A DNA stretch of 6,015 bases from Fidelibacterota bacterium (GTDB lineage Bacteria > Fidelibacterota > Fidelibacteria > Fidelibacterales > Fidelibacteraceae). The stretch lies in assembly GCA_030596185.1 (NCBI GenBank), contig JAUVKP010000077.1:1-6015 (forward strand), given 5' to 3'. Below are positions 1 to 4,642 of this stretch, piece after piece. Position 1 is the stretch's first letter; each line of letters starts with the position of its first letter. Both the position numbers and the translations under genes were made by a program. The notes under the pieces are model-generated. The model had not been told where the DNA came from, did no database searches, and saw nothing but the letters and a program-made list of their open reading frames with translations.

Positions 1-298
1 TAAGACAGTATTTATCTATAATCGTGAATCAACTTTACCGGAGACTAAAAAAGCAATTTGGAATCTGGTCGATAAAATGCCCAAAGCAAAAGTTTGGGTC
101 AATTCCGATTATTTGAACACTCGAGGACTTCTCAGCTTTGATATTCCTATGGCAGAGGCATTAACTGTTGATAATGCGATCATATTCGGTGCAACACCGC
201 ATAATGTAGAAGCCCAAAAGATATATCGTTTGCCTTTGAATCCCTTTAATATTAAAGGAACGGTTGTTTCGGATACGGGTGAAATAATAAATTTGTAG
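1..298 (+). CDS. C-terminal part of an unrecognised protein
   Basis: The reading frame is open from base 2, so the gene starts upstream of the window; only the last 98 residues are present. An internal ATG at 77 exists, but the frame continues unbroken to the left edge in the same style, so 77 is probably not the start. The fragment is soluble-looking, with a mixed hydrophobic pattern (motifs such as KVWVNSDYLNTRG and AIIFGATPHNVEAQ), and has no obvious membrane segment or catalytic signature. I do not recognise the family. It ends in TAG at 296-298, and that stop lies inside the 5' flank of a hairpin repeat (295-323), so the present C-terminus may have been set by the repeat. A terminator follows at 350-377. 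Coding is likely from the continuous frame; function is unknown. Confidence 0.6.
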   Translation, partial: KTVFIYNRESTLPETKKAIWNLVDKMPKAKVWVNSDYLNTRGLLSFDIPMAEALTVDNAIIFGATPHNVEAQKIYRLPLNPFNIKGTVVSDTGEIINL

Positions 299-323
299 AG
301 ACAAGGCAATGCCTTGTCTTTAC
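295..323. repeat. Short palindromic hairpin repeat, copy 1
   Basis: Arms AGACAAGGC (299-307) and GCCTTGTCT (311-319) pair perfectly around the loop AAT, flanked by GTAG and TTAC. A second copy lies on the minus strand at 4608-4635 with the same flanks and loop but four different stem base pairs. The element begins at the last codon of the upstream gene and contains its TAG stop. The form recalls REP-type repeats; no mobilising transposase is in the window. Confidence 0.8.
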
Positions 324-349
324 AACATTTCAAAAATCAATTTATAATA

Positions 350-377
350 AAAAAGCCCTCCATAAGGAGAGCTTTTT
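350..377. terminator. Rho-independent terminator, probably bidirectional
   Basis: Arms AAAAAGCCCTCC (350-361) and GGAGAGCTTTTT (366-377) pair around ATAA with one C-A mismatch on the + strand, which becomes a U-G wobble on the minus strand. T-runs sit at both ends. It follows the partial gene ending at 298 and is its likely terminator. Confidence 0.75.
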
Positions 378-401
378 ATATTTCATGTAAAATATTTTGT
401 A

Positions 402-474
402 GACCTGCCAGCTGGTATCCGAACGCAGAGAGGATCTGCTGGCTGGTCCCTTCTTCGCTCCGAAAAATCGGAGC
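402..474. repeat. Two adjacent imperfect hairpins
   Basis: The first is a long imperfect stem: GACCTGCCAGC (402-412) pairs with GCTGGCTGGTC (438-448) with one mismatch, and ATCC (417-420) can pair with GGAT (432-435) inside it. The second is GCTCCGA (457-463) with TCGGAGC (468-474) around AAAA. A CCTTCGC...GCTACGG stretch follows at 482-498 and resembles the 22-bp tandem unit at 631-680. This is GC-rich, non-coding and repeat-like; function unknown. Confidence 0.55.
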
Positions 475-547
475 TACCAGCCTTCGCGGAGCTACGGCCG
501 GCACGGCGCAGGGCAGGCGAAAGACACAGAAAACAGCCACATCTGTC

Positions 548-611
548 ATCTCTCCGCTCCTCCCGATGAATATCGGGAGGAGCGGAGAGATCTATTCATG
601 ATACGGAAATC
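548..611. repeat. Perfect 20-bp-stem palindrome with conserved flank
   Basis: Arms 548-567 and 572-591 are perfectly complementary over 20 bp around the loop GAAT. The 30 bases at 582-611, covering part of the right arm and its flank, recur in reverse complement at 2526-2555 with 29 of 30 matches, so the palindrome belongs to a larger dispersed repeat that includes the flank. The apex TCCCGAT/ATCGGGA is also kept in the second copy. Confidence 0.85.
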
Positions 612-630
612 ATTTAATCGTAAATGTAGG

Positions 631-680
631 GGCTACTCTACACCTTCGCCTAGGCTACTCTACACCTTCGCCTAGGCTAC
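631..680. repeat. 22-bp tandem direct repeat, 2.3 copies
   Basis: Bases 631-652 and 653-674 are identical 22-bp units beginning GGCTACTCTACACC, followed by a partial third copy GGCTAC at 675-680. The length is not a multiple of three and no gene spans it. It is a simple tandem duplication inside repeat-rich intergenic DNA. Confidence 0.9.
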
Positions 681-694
681 GGTGCACAGGTTTC

Positions 695-737
695 GTCGCC
701 CGATGAGCAACGGGAGGCTCTAGAGCCTCCCGTACAT
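695..737. repeat. Twin-hairpin element, truncated copy (C)
   Basis: Arms CGGGAGGCTC (711-720) and GAGCCTCCCG (723-732) form a near-perfect palindrome with centre TA, followed by TACATT. To its left, GTCGCCCG and the spacer ATGAGCAA match, in reverse complement, the spacer and the first half of the second hairpin of the complete element at 2641-2700. Only half of the second hairpin remains, so this copy is truncated. ATGAGCAA occurs again at 744-751, directly beyond the palindrome. Confidence 0.8.
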
Positions 738-766
738 TTGATCATGAGCAATAATAAATACCACCA

Positions 767-818
767 CATAGTCATCCTGAAAAATAATCCGGCGGATTGT
801 TTATTCAGGATCCCTATG
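767..818. repeat. Imperfect inverted repeat, about 52 bases
   Basis: CATAG...ATCCTGAA on the left pairs with TTCAGGAT..CTATG on the right, closing at AATCC (786-790), loop GGC, GGATT (794-798), with a few mismatches and one bulge. Non-coding; probably another dispersed hairpin repeat. No partner copy exists in this window. Confidence 0.6.
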
Positions 819-1100
819 TAAATGCGGTTCTCAAAACCATAAGAAATAATGGATTATATTTATGCGATGATGATTGTGAATGTTAATTGATAGTGGCAAT
901 ATCCCCAAATCGATTGGCGAGAATAGCATGACAAATTTATTAAAACTCAGAAGAAAATGGGTGTTCCCTTACGAAATATATATTCCCCCTAAATTAATGA
1001 TAATAATGAATATAAGTATTGATATTTCATGTGTTCACACATCTTGCAAGAATAAACTCTCGGATATTCAAAGTAAAAACGCTATTACAAACCGCATATT
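819..1100. other. AT-rich intergenic stretch with no supported feature
   Basis: An open frame covers 880-1134, but its translation has an unbalanced composition, its start has no Shine-Dalgarno sequence of note, and it runs into the structured element that begins near 1107. I see no RNA gene or repeat here and treat it as non-coding. Confidence 0.5.
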
Positions 1101-1106
1101 TTGGGG

Positions 1107-1326
1107 CCGCCTCGCGACGACCCTCCTTCGTTAAAACTTCGGATGGGCAGGCGCATAAAGAAAATCCGACGAGTAAGGGTTAAAAACCTTGGCAGTGAAA
1201 ACGAAGTGAAACATCCAAGGTTTACCGAGAGAGGAGGATTTTTAGCCAAAGGAGGGCAGCGGTGTGTTTTTTTTTGCTTCTCCCCAAGGGATCCCCTTGG
1301 GATTTTCTTTGGACAAACAAAGAAAA
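1107..1326. repeat. Nested multi-stem structured element
   Basis: Three helices nest: CCGC+CCCTCCTT (1107-1110, 1121-1128) with AAGGAGGG+GCGG (1249-1256, 1259-1262); AAAATCC (1161-1167) with GGATTTT (1236-1242); and AAACCTTGG (1184-1192) with CCAAGGTTT (1215-1223). After a run of nine T come two further hairpins, CCCAAGGG/CCCTTGGG (1283-1301) and TTTTCTTTG/CAAAGAAAA (1303-1326). The 1101-1340 open frame crosses all of these and is not believable as protein. It could be a structured RNA, a non-autonomous mobile element or a relic. The strand is not determinable, and no second copy lies in the window. Confidence 0.45.
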
Positions 1327-1436
1327 GAAGGGGTATATAAAGATTTGATTACTGAGAACAGTTTAATCTCTGGCTTATAAGTCGGGGTAATTGATATCTG
1401 GTAAGGTAAAAGTTTCAAAATTTCAATAAATCTCTT

Positions 1437-1500
1437 GAACTACGCTGTAGTTCTTTTTGATAGATGCATTTAGTCTATGCTATTTGACCGCTCTGCGGTC
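1437..1500. repeat. Three-hairpin module M1 (divergent)
   Basis: GAACTAC/GTAGTTC (1437-1443, 1447-1453, loop GCT), a weak middle stem ATAGA/TCTAT (1460-1464, 1474-1478), then GCTATTT and GACCGC/GCGGTC (1486-1491, 1495-1500, loop TCT). The order hairpin, spacer, hairpin, T-rich linker, hairpin parallels M2-M4, but the primary sequence is different, so membership in the family is an inference. A 7-bp repeated run, TTAAACG TTTAACG, follows at 1504-1520. Confidence 0.5.
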
Positions 1501-1560
1501 TTGTTAAACGTTTAACGTTTAAATTCTAAGAGTGTCGTGCTAGTTTCCAGGTCATTCGTT

Positions 1561-1665
1561 CAACCCCTTGGGGTTGTGATTGAGTAGGAGGCGTTTGCCC
1601 CGGGCTTTGCCCAGGTATATTCTTCTTCGACCCCATACGGGGTCTCCTTGAATATCGAACAAGGA
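1561..1665. repeat. Three-hairpin module M2
   Basis: Hairpins in order: CAACCCC/GGGGTTG (1561-1576); CCCGGGC TTT GCCCAGG (1599-1615, one C-A mismatch); linker TATATTCTTCTTC; GACCCC/GGGGTC (1629-1644, loop ATAC). Bases 1593-1644 match 2414-2465 of M4 at 51 of 52 positions. An extra hairpin TCCTTG/CAAGGA (1645-1650, 1660-1665) follows directly and is absent from M4. Confidence 0.85.
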
Positions 1666-1678
1666 TTAACCCTTCTAC

Positions 1679-1740
1679 TCCGTCATCTGACGGATACGCA
1701 GGCCAGGCTCTGGTATATTCTTCCTCAACCGCTTAGCGGT
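1679..1740. repeat. Three-hairpin module M3
   Basis: TCCGTCA/TGACGGA (1679-1685, 1688-1694), CCAG GCT CTGG (1703-1713), linker TATATTCTTCCTC, and ACCGC TTA GCGGT (1728-1740). The linker is nearly identical to that of M2 and M4, while all three stems have different bases that still pair. This is compensatory change within one repeat family. Confidence 0.75.
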
Positions 1741-1762
1741 CGTCAATAATATATTTACAAAT

Positions 1763-1805
1763 TTGAAATAAATACTTAGGAATCAGATAATTATGAAGGT
1801 ATAAT
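1763..1805 (+). promoter_or_regulatory. Candidate promoter region for the RRM gene
   Basis: Two overlapping sigma70-like choices exist: TTGAAA (1763-1768) with 17 bases to GATAAT (1786-1791), and TTAGGA (1776-1781) with 18 bases to a perfect TATAAT (1800-1805). Either leaves a leader of about 130-150 bases before the ATG at 1947. CTTAGG (1775-1780) and CCTAAG (1811-1816) form an inverted repeat around the second -10 box. Assigned by eye in AT-rich DNA. Confidence 0.4.
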
Positions 1806-1856
1806 GCTGACCTAAGGATGTATTGTATAGAGAAGATTATTTCACACCTATATAAA

Positions 1857-1940
1857 AACAATTATTGTTGTCCTGCTGTCGTTAGACTACGTGCGTAAGT
1901 CAGATGATAGGAAATATAAAATTTACGCACAGATAAAGGA
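1857..1940 (+). promoter_or_regulatory. Structured 5' leader and RBS of the RRM gene
   Basis: The leader contains AACAAT T ATTGTT (1857-1869) and a longer-range pair GTGCGTAA (1891-1898) with TTACGCAC (1923-1930). The second stem ends five bases before the Shine-Dalgarno AAAGGA (1935-1940), which is six bases from the ATG. A stem so close to the ribosome site could affect translation. Structured leaders and autoregulation are known for some small RNA-binding proteins, but regulation here is only inferred. Confidence 0.4.
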
Positions 1941-1946
1941 ATAGAT

Positions 1947-2216
1947 ATGAACATCTATGTAGGAAATTTGAGTTACGAAACTTCAGAAAATGATTTACGC
2001 AATGTTTTTGGCGAACATGGAGCCGTTAGCAAGGTTAACGTCATCATGGACAAAATGACCGGAAAATCAAAAGGTTTCGCATTTGTCGAAATGGAAAATG
2101 ATGATGAAGGCCAAAATGCAATTGAAAAATTGAATGATGCTGATCTAAACGGTCGCAATTTGAAAGTAAATCTTGCTAAACCCCGTACAGAACGCCCTGC
2201 CCGTAATAACTGGTAA
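1947..2216 (+). CDS. Small RRM-domain RNA-binding protein
   Basis: An 89-residue protein that is essentially one RNA recognition motif. RNP2 is IYVGNL (residues 3-8) and RNP1 is KGFAFVEM (42-49); Tyr4, Phe44 and Phe46 are the aromatic positions that stack on RNA bases in this fold. The DKMTGKSKG loop before RNP1 and the GRNLKVNLA last strand (69-77) are typical. The tail is a short basic stretch (KPRTERPARNNW) instead of the glycine-rich extension of many cyanobacterial Rbp proteins. The ATG at 1947 has AAAGGA six bases upstream, and the RRM begins at residue 2, so the start is secure. Such proteins bind single-stranded RNA in the cytoplasm and are often linked to cold response; the specific targets here are unknown. 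It is monocistronic, with a terminator 18 bases after the stop, and is flanked on both sides by hairpin-module repeats. Confidence 0.95.
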   Translation: MNIYVGNLSYETSENDLRNVFGEHGAVSKVNVIMDKMTGKSKGFAFVEMENDDEGQNAIEKLNDADLNGRNLKVNLAKPRTERPARNNW

Positions 2217-2234
2217 GCAAAGATCACATTTTAT

Positions 2235-2262
2235 AAAGCTCTCGTTTTCGAGAGCTTTTTTA
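2235..2262 (+). terminator. Rho-independent terminator of the RRM gene
   Basis: Perfect arms AAAGCTCTCG (2235-2244) and CGAGAGCTTT (2249-2258) around TTTT, followed by a T-run. It starts 19 bases after the RRM stop codon. Confidence 0.93.
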
Positions 2263-2334
2263 TTTCCATTAGATTTTAAGCTATTGTTGCCACATGCCTA
2301 AATCAATTAACAAATAATTCATTGCGCGATGACC

Positions 2335-2465
2335 CCAACGGGATCGTTGGAGCGATCTGCGGTTTGGAAAGAAAGTTCAACCCCGGCTGGGGTTATGATT
2401 GTGTGGGGAAGGTGTTTGCCCCGGGCTTTGCCCGGGTATATTCTTCTTCGACCCCATACGGGGTC
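2335..2465. repeat. Three-hairpin module M4, with a preceding hairpin
   Basis: A leading hairpin CCAACG/CGTTGG (2335-2350, loop GGAT) is followed by AACCCC/GGGGTT (2379-2394), a perfect CCCGGGC TTT GCCCGGG (2420-2436), linker TATATTCTTCTTC and GACCCC/GGGGTC (2450-2465). It is a direct-orientation copy of M2: the 3' 52 bases differ at one position, and that difference (A in M2, G here) restores a stem pair. The first hairpin loop differs (TT versus GGCT). Confidence 0.85.
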
Positions 2466-2525
2466 TTATTAAAGATCTCTCAATAATTCATCATTCTTAA
2501 ACCTTAAACTACTAAACGTTTAAAC

Positions 2526-2589
2526 GATTTCCGTAACATGAATAGATCTCTCCGCGGAGCCTGTCCCGATGTATATCGGGAGTCGAGAT
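2526..2589. repeat. Inverted, degenerate copy of the 548-611 repeat
   Basis: Bases 2526-2555 match the reverse complement of 582-611 at 29 of 30 positions. Beyond that the apex hairpin TCCCGAT/ATCGGGA (2564-2570, 2575-2581, loop GTAT) is kept, but the long outer stem is broken here. The repeat is preceded by TAAACGTTTAAACG (2513-2526), similar to the run after module M1. Confidence 0.75.
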
Positions 2590-2640
2590 GACACGTCAGG
2601 TCTGATATTTTCGTTTTACGATGTATGTTTCAGGCGTACA

Positions 2641-2700
2641 TGTACGGGCGGGTCTCGACCCGCCCTGCTCATCGGGCGACTCTAGAGTCGCCCTTACATT
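2641..2700. repeat. Twin-hairpin element (B), complete
   Basis: Two palindromes stand side by side: GGGCGGGTC/GACCCGCCC (2646-2654, 2657-2665) and GGGCGACTC/GAGTCGCCC (2674-2682, 2685-2693), separated by TGCTCATC. The left end is TGTAC and the right end TTACATT. The second hairpin equals that of copy A (5304-5325) except for the two central bases, whereas the first has different stem bases that still pair. Confidence 0.88.
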
Positions 2701-2742
2701 TCACCCCGTCTCACGTTTTACATCTTACGTTTCACGCTCATT

Positions 2743-2769
2743 AAAAAAGCCCCTCACTACGGAAGGGCT
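2743..2769 (-). terminator. Rho-independent terminator of the aminotransferase gene
   Basis: Read on the minus strand, AGCCCTTC (2769-2762) pairs with GAGGGGCT (2755-2748) with one G-U, loop CGTAGT, followed by six T. It lies about 70 bases past the aminotransferase stop codon. Confidence 0.85.
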
Positions 2770-2816
2770 CTATTTATCACAATTAGTAATTTCGGACTTC
2801 GTGCCTTTGTGCACTA

Positions 2817-2844
2817 GTCACCAGTTACGAGTCACCAGTTACAG
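2817..2844. repeat. 14-bp tandem repeat overlapping a stop codon
   Basis: GTCACCAGTTACGA (2817-2830) is followed by a 12/14 copy (2831-2844). The TTA at 2839-2841 inside the second copy is the TAA stop of the minus-strand aminotransferase gene. Confidence 0.75.
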
Positions 2845-3909
2845 TTTAGACGTCAGCATATCCAAGTATTCCTGAAGCACTTCAGGTTTACGATCGGCCA
2901 TATGGGCGATACGGAAGGTTTTGCCTTTCAGCGAGCCGTAACCGTTGGACATAAGATAGCCTTCTGCTCCGGCTTCTTTTACCAATGCGGCAACGTCAAT
3001 GTCACGAGTGTTCTTTACGGTTGTTACAGTATTGGAACGGTATCCTTCACCTGCAAGCAGTTCGAAACCATTATTCAAAGCCCAATTTTGAGTTGTTTTT
3101 GCCATAGCGGCGTGACGTGCATAACGAGCTTCCTGGCCTTCTTCTTCGAGGATATATTTTAACTGCATATCCAAAGCGAACATATGAGGAATACTTGGAG
3201 TGGTTGGGTATTGGTAAGGTTTGGTCTTAACGAATTTATGCAGTGTGACATAATCGAAGTAAAAACCGCGATTTTTAATACCTTTGGCTTTTTCAATAGC
3301 TTCTTCAGTCACAGATGCCATTGACATACCGGGAGGCAGTCCGAGACATTTCTGTGTAGAAGTGATACAAACATCAATACCTAGTTTATCTACATCGATC
3401 TTTACGCCACCCATTGAAGAAACGGCATCGACCAACCAAAGGACATCAGGGTATTTTTTTCGAACTTCAGAGATCGCTTCTACCGGATTCATGATACCGG
3501 TTGATGTTTCATTATGTGTTACACAAAAAACATCATATTTACCGGTTGCGAGATATTCATCGACAACTGCCGGTAGGGTAGGGTTACCCCACTCAACTTC
3601 GACTTTATCAACCGGAATACCATTAGTTTCAGCAAGCTGTGCCCAACGATTACCAAATGCACCCACAGAGAAAACAACCGCACGTTTGGCGGTAAACGAT
3701 CGAACCGCTCCCTCCATCAAACCGGTACCGGATGATGAGGAAAGAAGGATGGTATTTTCAGTGTAAAAAAGTTTCCGAAGATTATCGGAAATGCGTTCCT
3801 GCAATACAGAGATGTCTTTGGTGCGATGACCGATCATCGGTGTCGCAAAGGCATCCAGGACTTCCTGTCTAACATCTACAGGACCCGGAATAAAAAGCTT
3901 TTTGGCCAT
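2839..3909 (-). CDS. Class V PLP-dependent aminotransferase (alanine/serine-glyoxylate type)
   Basis: A 356-residue cytosolic fold-type I enzyme, the usual length for the alanine-glyoxylate / serine-pyruvate aminotransferase group. Visible signatures: FIPGPVDV at the N-terminus (6-13), GHRT (27-30), the phosphate-binding SSGTG (59-63), THNETSTG (131-138), D161 in LVDAVSSMGG as the expected partner of the pyridine nitrogen, K187 in STQKCLGLPPG as the Schiff-base lysine, and R333 in FRIAHMAD as the expected substrate-carboxylate arginine. All catalytic positions appear intact. The family moves amino groups between alanine, serine or similar donors and glyoxylate or pyruvate; the exact substrate pair cannot be read from the sequence. 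The ATG at 3909 has AAAGGGA (3916-3922) six bases upstream. The gene has its own promoter and terminator, so it is probably monocistronic, although no terminator separates it from the nitroreductase gene upstream. Confidence 0.93.
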   Translation of the reverse strand: MAKKLFIPGPVDVRQEVLDAFATPMIGHRTKDISVLQERISDNLRKLFYTENTILLSSSSGTGLMEGAVRSFTAKRAVVFSVGAFGNRWAQLAETNGIPVDKVEVEWGNPTLPAVVDEYLATGKYDVFCVTHNETSTGIMNPVEAISEVRKKYPDVLWLVDAVSSMGGVKIDVDKLGIDVCITSTQKCLGLPPGMSMASVTEEAIEKAKGIKNRGFYFDYVTLHKFVKTKPYQYPTTPSIPHMFALDMQLKYILEEEGQEARYARHAAMAKTTQNWALNNGFELLAGEGYRSNTVTTVKNTRDIDVAALVKEAGAEGYLMSNGYGSLKGKTFRIAHMADRKPEVLQEYLDMLTSKL

Positions 3910-3939
3910 GGTTGTTCCCTTTATGTTTTAGTGTTAACG

Positions 3940-3975
3940 ACAAACAATTATACGATAATTATTTGTTACTACCAA
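3940..3975 (-). promoter_or_regulatory. Aminotransferase promoter with overlapping inverted repeat
   Basis: On the minus strand, TTGGTA (3975-3970) and a perfect TATAAT (3952-3947) are spaced by 17 bases, a near-ideal sigma70 arrangement, about 40 bases before the start codon. A 27-base inverted repeat, ACAAACAATTAT / ATAATTATTTGT with centre ACG (3940-3966, one mismatch), covers the -10 box and most of the spacer. This is the size and position expected of a repressor operator. Confidence 0.6.
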
Positions 3976-4019
3976 TAGTAATTCGTTGAATGTTAAATAA
4001 TAATTACAAATAGCAAATA

Positions 4020-4595
4020 TCAGCTAATATCAATAATTAGTTCTTTGACTTTTCGTTTAGGTACATGATGGATTTCATCGGCATCGCGATAGTAGCGAGT
4101 GTCCCCGGAATCTATATCGTCAATGACTACTTTTTCAGCCGGTTTCCCCAGTGCGATCACCAGGGAGATCGCATATTTTTCGTTAATTGAAAATGATTCC
4201 CGGATCTTTTCTCGTTTGATGGAGCCCAGCATACATCCACCAAAGCCTTTTTCAGCAGCAGTCAAGAGTATACTTTGAGCTGCGATCCCAACATCGACAT
4301 CGGATTTTTTGGAAATATTTGTATCATTTAAAATGATAATATAGGAAGTTGGTCGTTCACCTTCACCGGGTCCGGGCCAATCCTTTAAATATCCTGCCCA
4401 AGCTGTAAATGGGAATAGGGTATTACATGATTTTATTGAATGTAATAAAATGAATTTCAGAGGCTGGTCATTTCGGGCGGAAGGTGATAGTCGGACAGAA
4501 TCAATAAGATCAAACAGATCATTTTTACTTAGAGCCGGTTCCTGTTTGAACCTGCGGTAAGAGCGATTATGTAATAATAGGTCTTTAATTTTCAT
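4020..4595 (-). CDS. Nitroreductase-family FMN oxidoreductase
   Basis: From the ATG at 4595 the protein has 191 residues. The N-terminal HNRSYRRF (9-16) is the family's phosphate-binding arginine/serine motif for FMN; SPSARNDQPLKF (37-48) matches the second flavin-contact segment (SARNxQP); DVGIAAQSILLTAAEKGFGGCMLG (101-124) is the conserved dimer-core helix and loop, and ISLVIALGKPAE (143-154) is the last core strand. These enzymes reduce nitro compounds, quinones or flavin substrates with NAD(P)H; the true substrate is unknown. An in-frame GTG at 4643 would add 16 residues (MILQRRSNAPSFPRGV), but those codons are read from a hairpin repeat, while the ATG has AGAGGTG (4604-4598) just upstream, so I prefer the ATG. 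It follows ruvA by 47 bases in the same direction and is probably co-transcribed, in the slot where ruvB is often found. Confidence 0.88.
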   Translation of the reverse strand: MKIKDLLLHNRSYRRFKQEPALSKNDLFDLIDSVRLSPSARNDQPLKFILLHSIKSCNTLFPFTAWAGYLKDWPGPGEGERPTSYIIILNDTNISKKSDVDVGIAAQSILLTAAEKGFGGCMLGSIKREKIRESFSINEKYAISLVIALGKPAEKVVIDDIDSGDTRYYRDADEIHHVPKRKVKELIIDIS

Positions 4596-4607
4596 AACAC
4601 CTCTTGG

Positions 4608-4635
4608 GAAAGACGGAGCATTGCTCCGTCTCTGC
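4608..4635. repeat. Short palindromic hairpin repeat, copy 2
   Basis: Perfect arms AGACGGAGC (4611-4619) and GCTCCGTCT (4623-4631) around three bases. Read on the minus strand the element has the layout of copy 1 (295-323): GNAGAGAC, four stem bases, CAATG, four complementary bases, GTCTTT. The variable stem is GGAG/CTCC here and AAGG/CCTT in copy 1. It fills the ruvA-nitroreductase gap. Confidence 0.8.
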
Positions 4636-4642
4636 AATATCA

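Noticed and set aside
295..323. Terminator for the partial gene at 1-298
   Set aside because: Only TTTAC follows the stem, and a proper terminator with T-runs lies at 350-377; the same sequence pattern recurs at 4608-4635.
314..601. 95-residue open frame
   Set aside because: It runs through the terminator at 350-377 and two hairpin repeats, and ends in the 548-591 palindrome; composition is repeat-derived.
880..1134. 84-residue open frame
   Set aside because: No good ribosome site, no recognisable motif, and it runs into the structured element at 1107.
1101..1340. 79-residue basic open frame
   Set aside because: It is read through nested palindromes; the apparent protein patterns are translations of hairpin arms.
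1437..1740. CRISPR array suspected from repeated short units
   Set aside because: Repeat units differ in sequence and spacing, the spacers are conserved instead of unique, and no cas gene is present.
2621..2875. 84-residue open frame on the + strand
   Set aside because: It crosses a twin hairpin, the minus-strand terminator and the 3' end of the aminotransferase gene.
3284..3766. 160-residue open frame opposite the aminotransferase
   Set aside because: Antisense shadow of a gene with intact catalytic motifs and its own signals.
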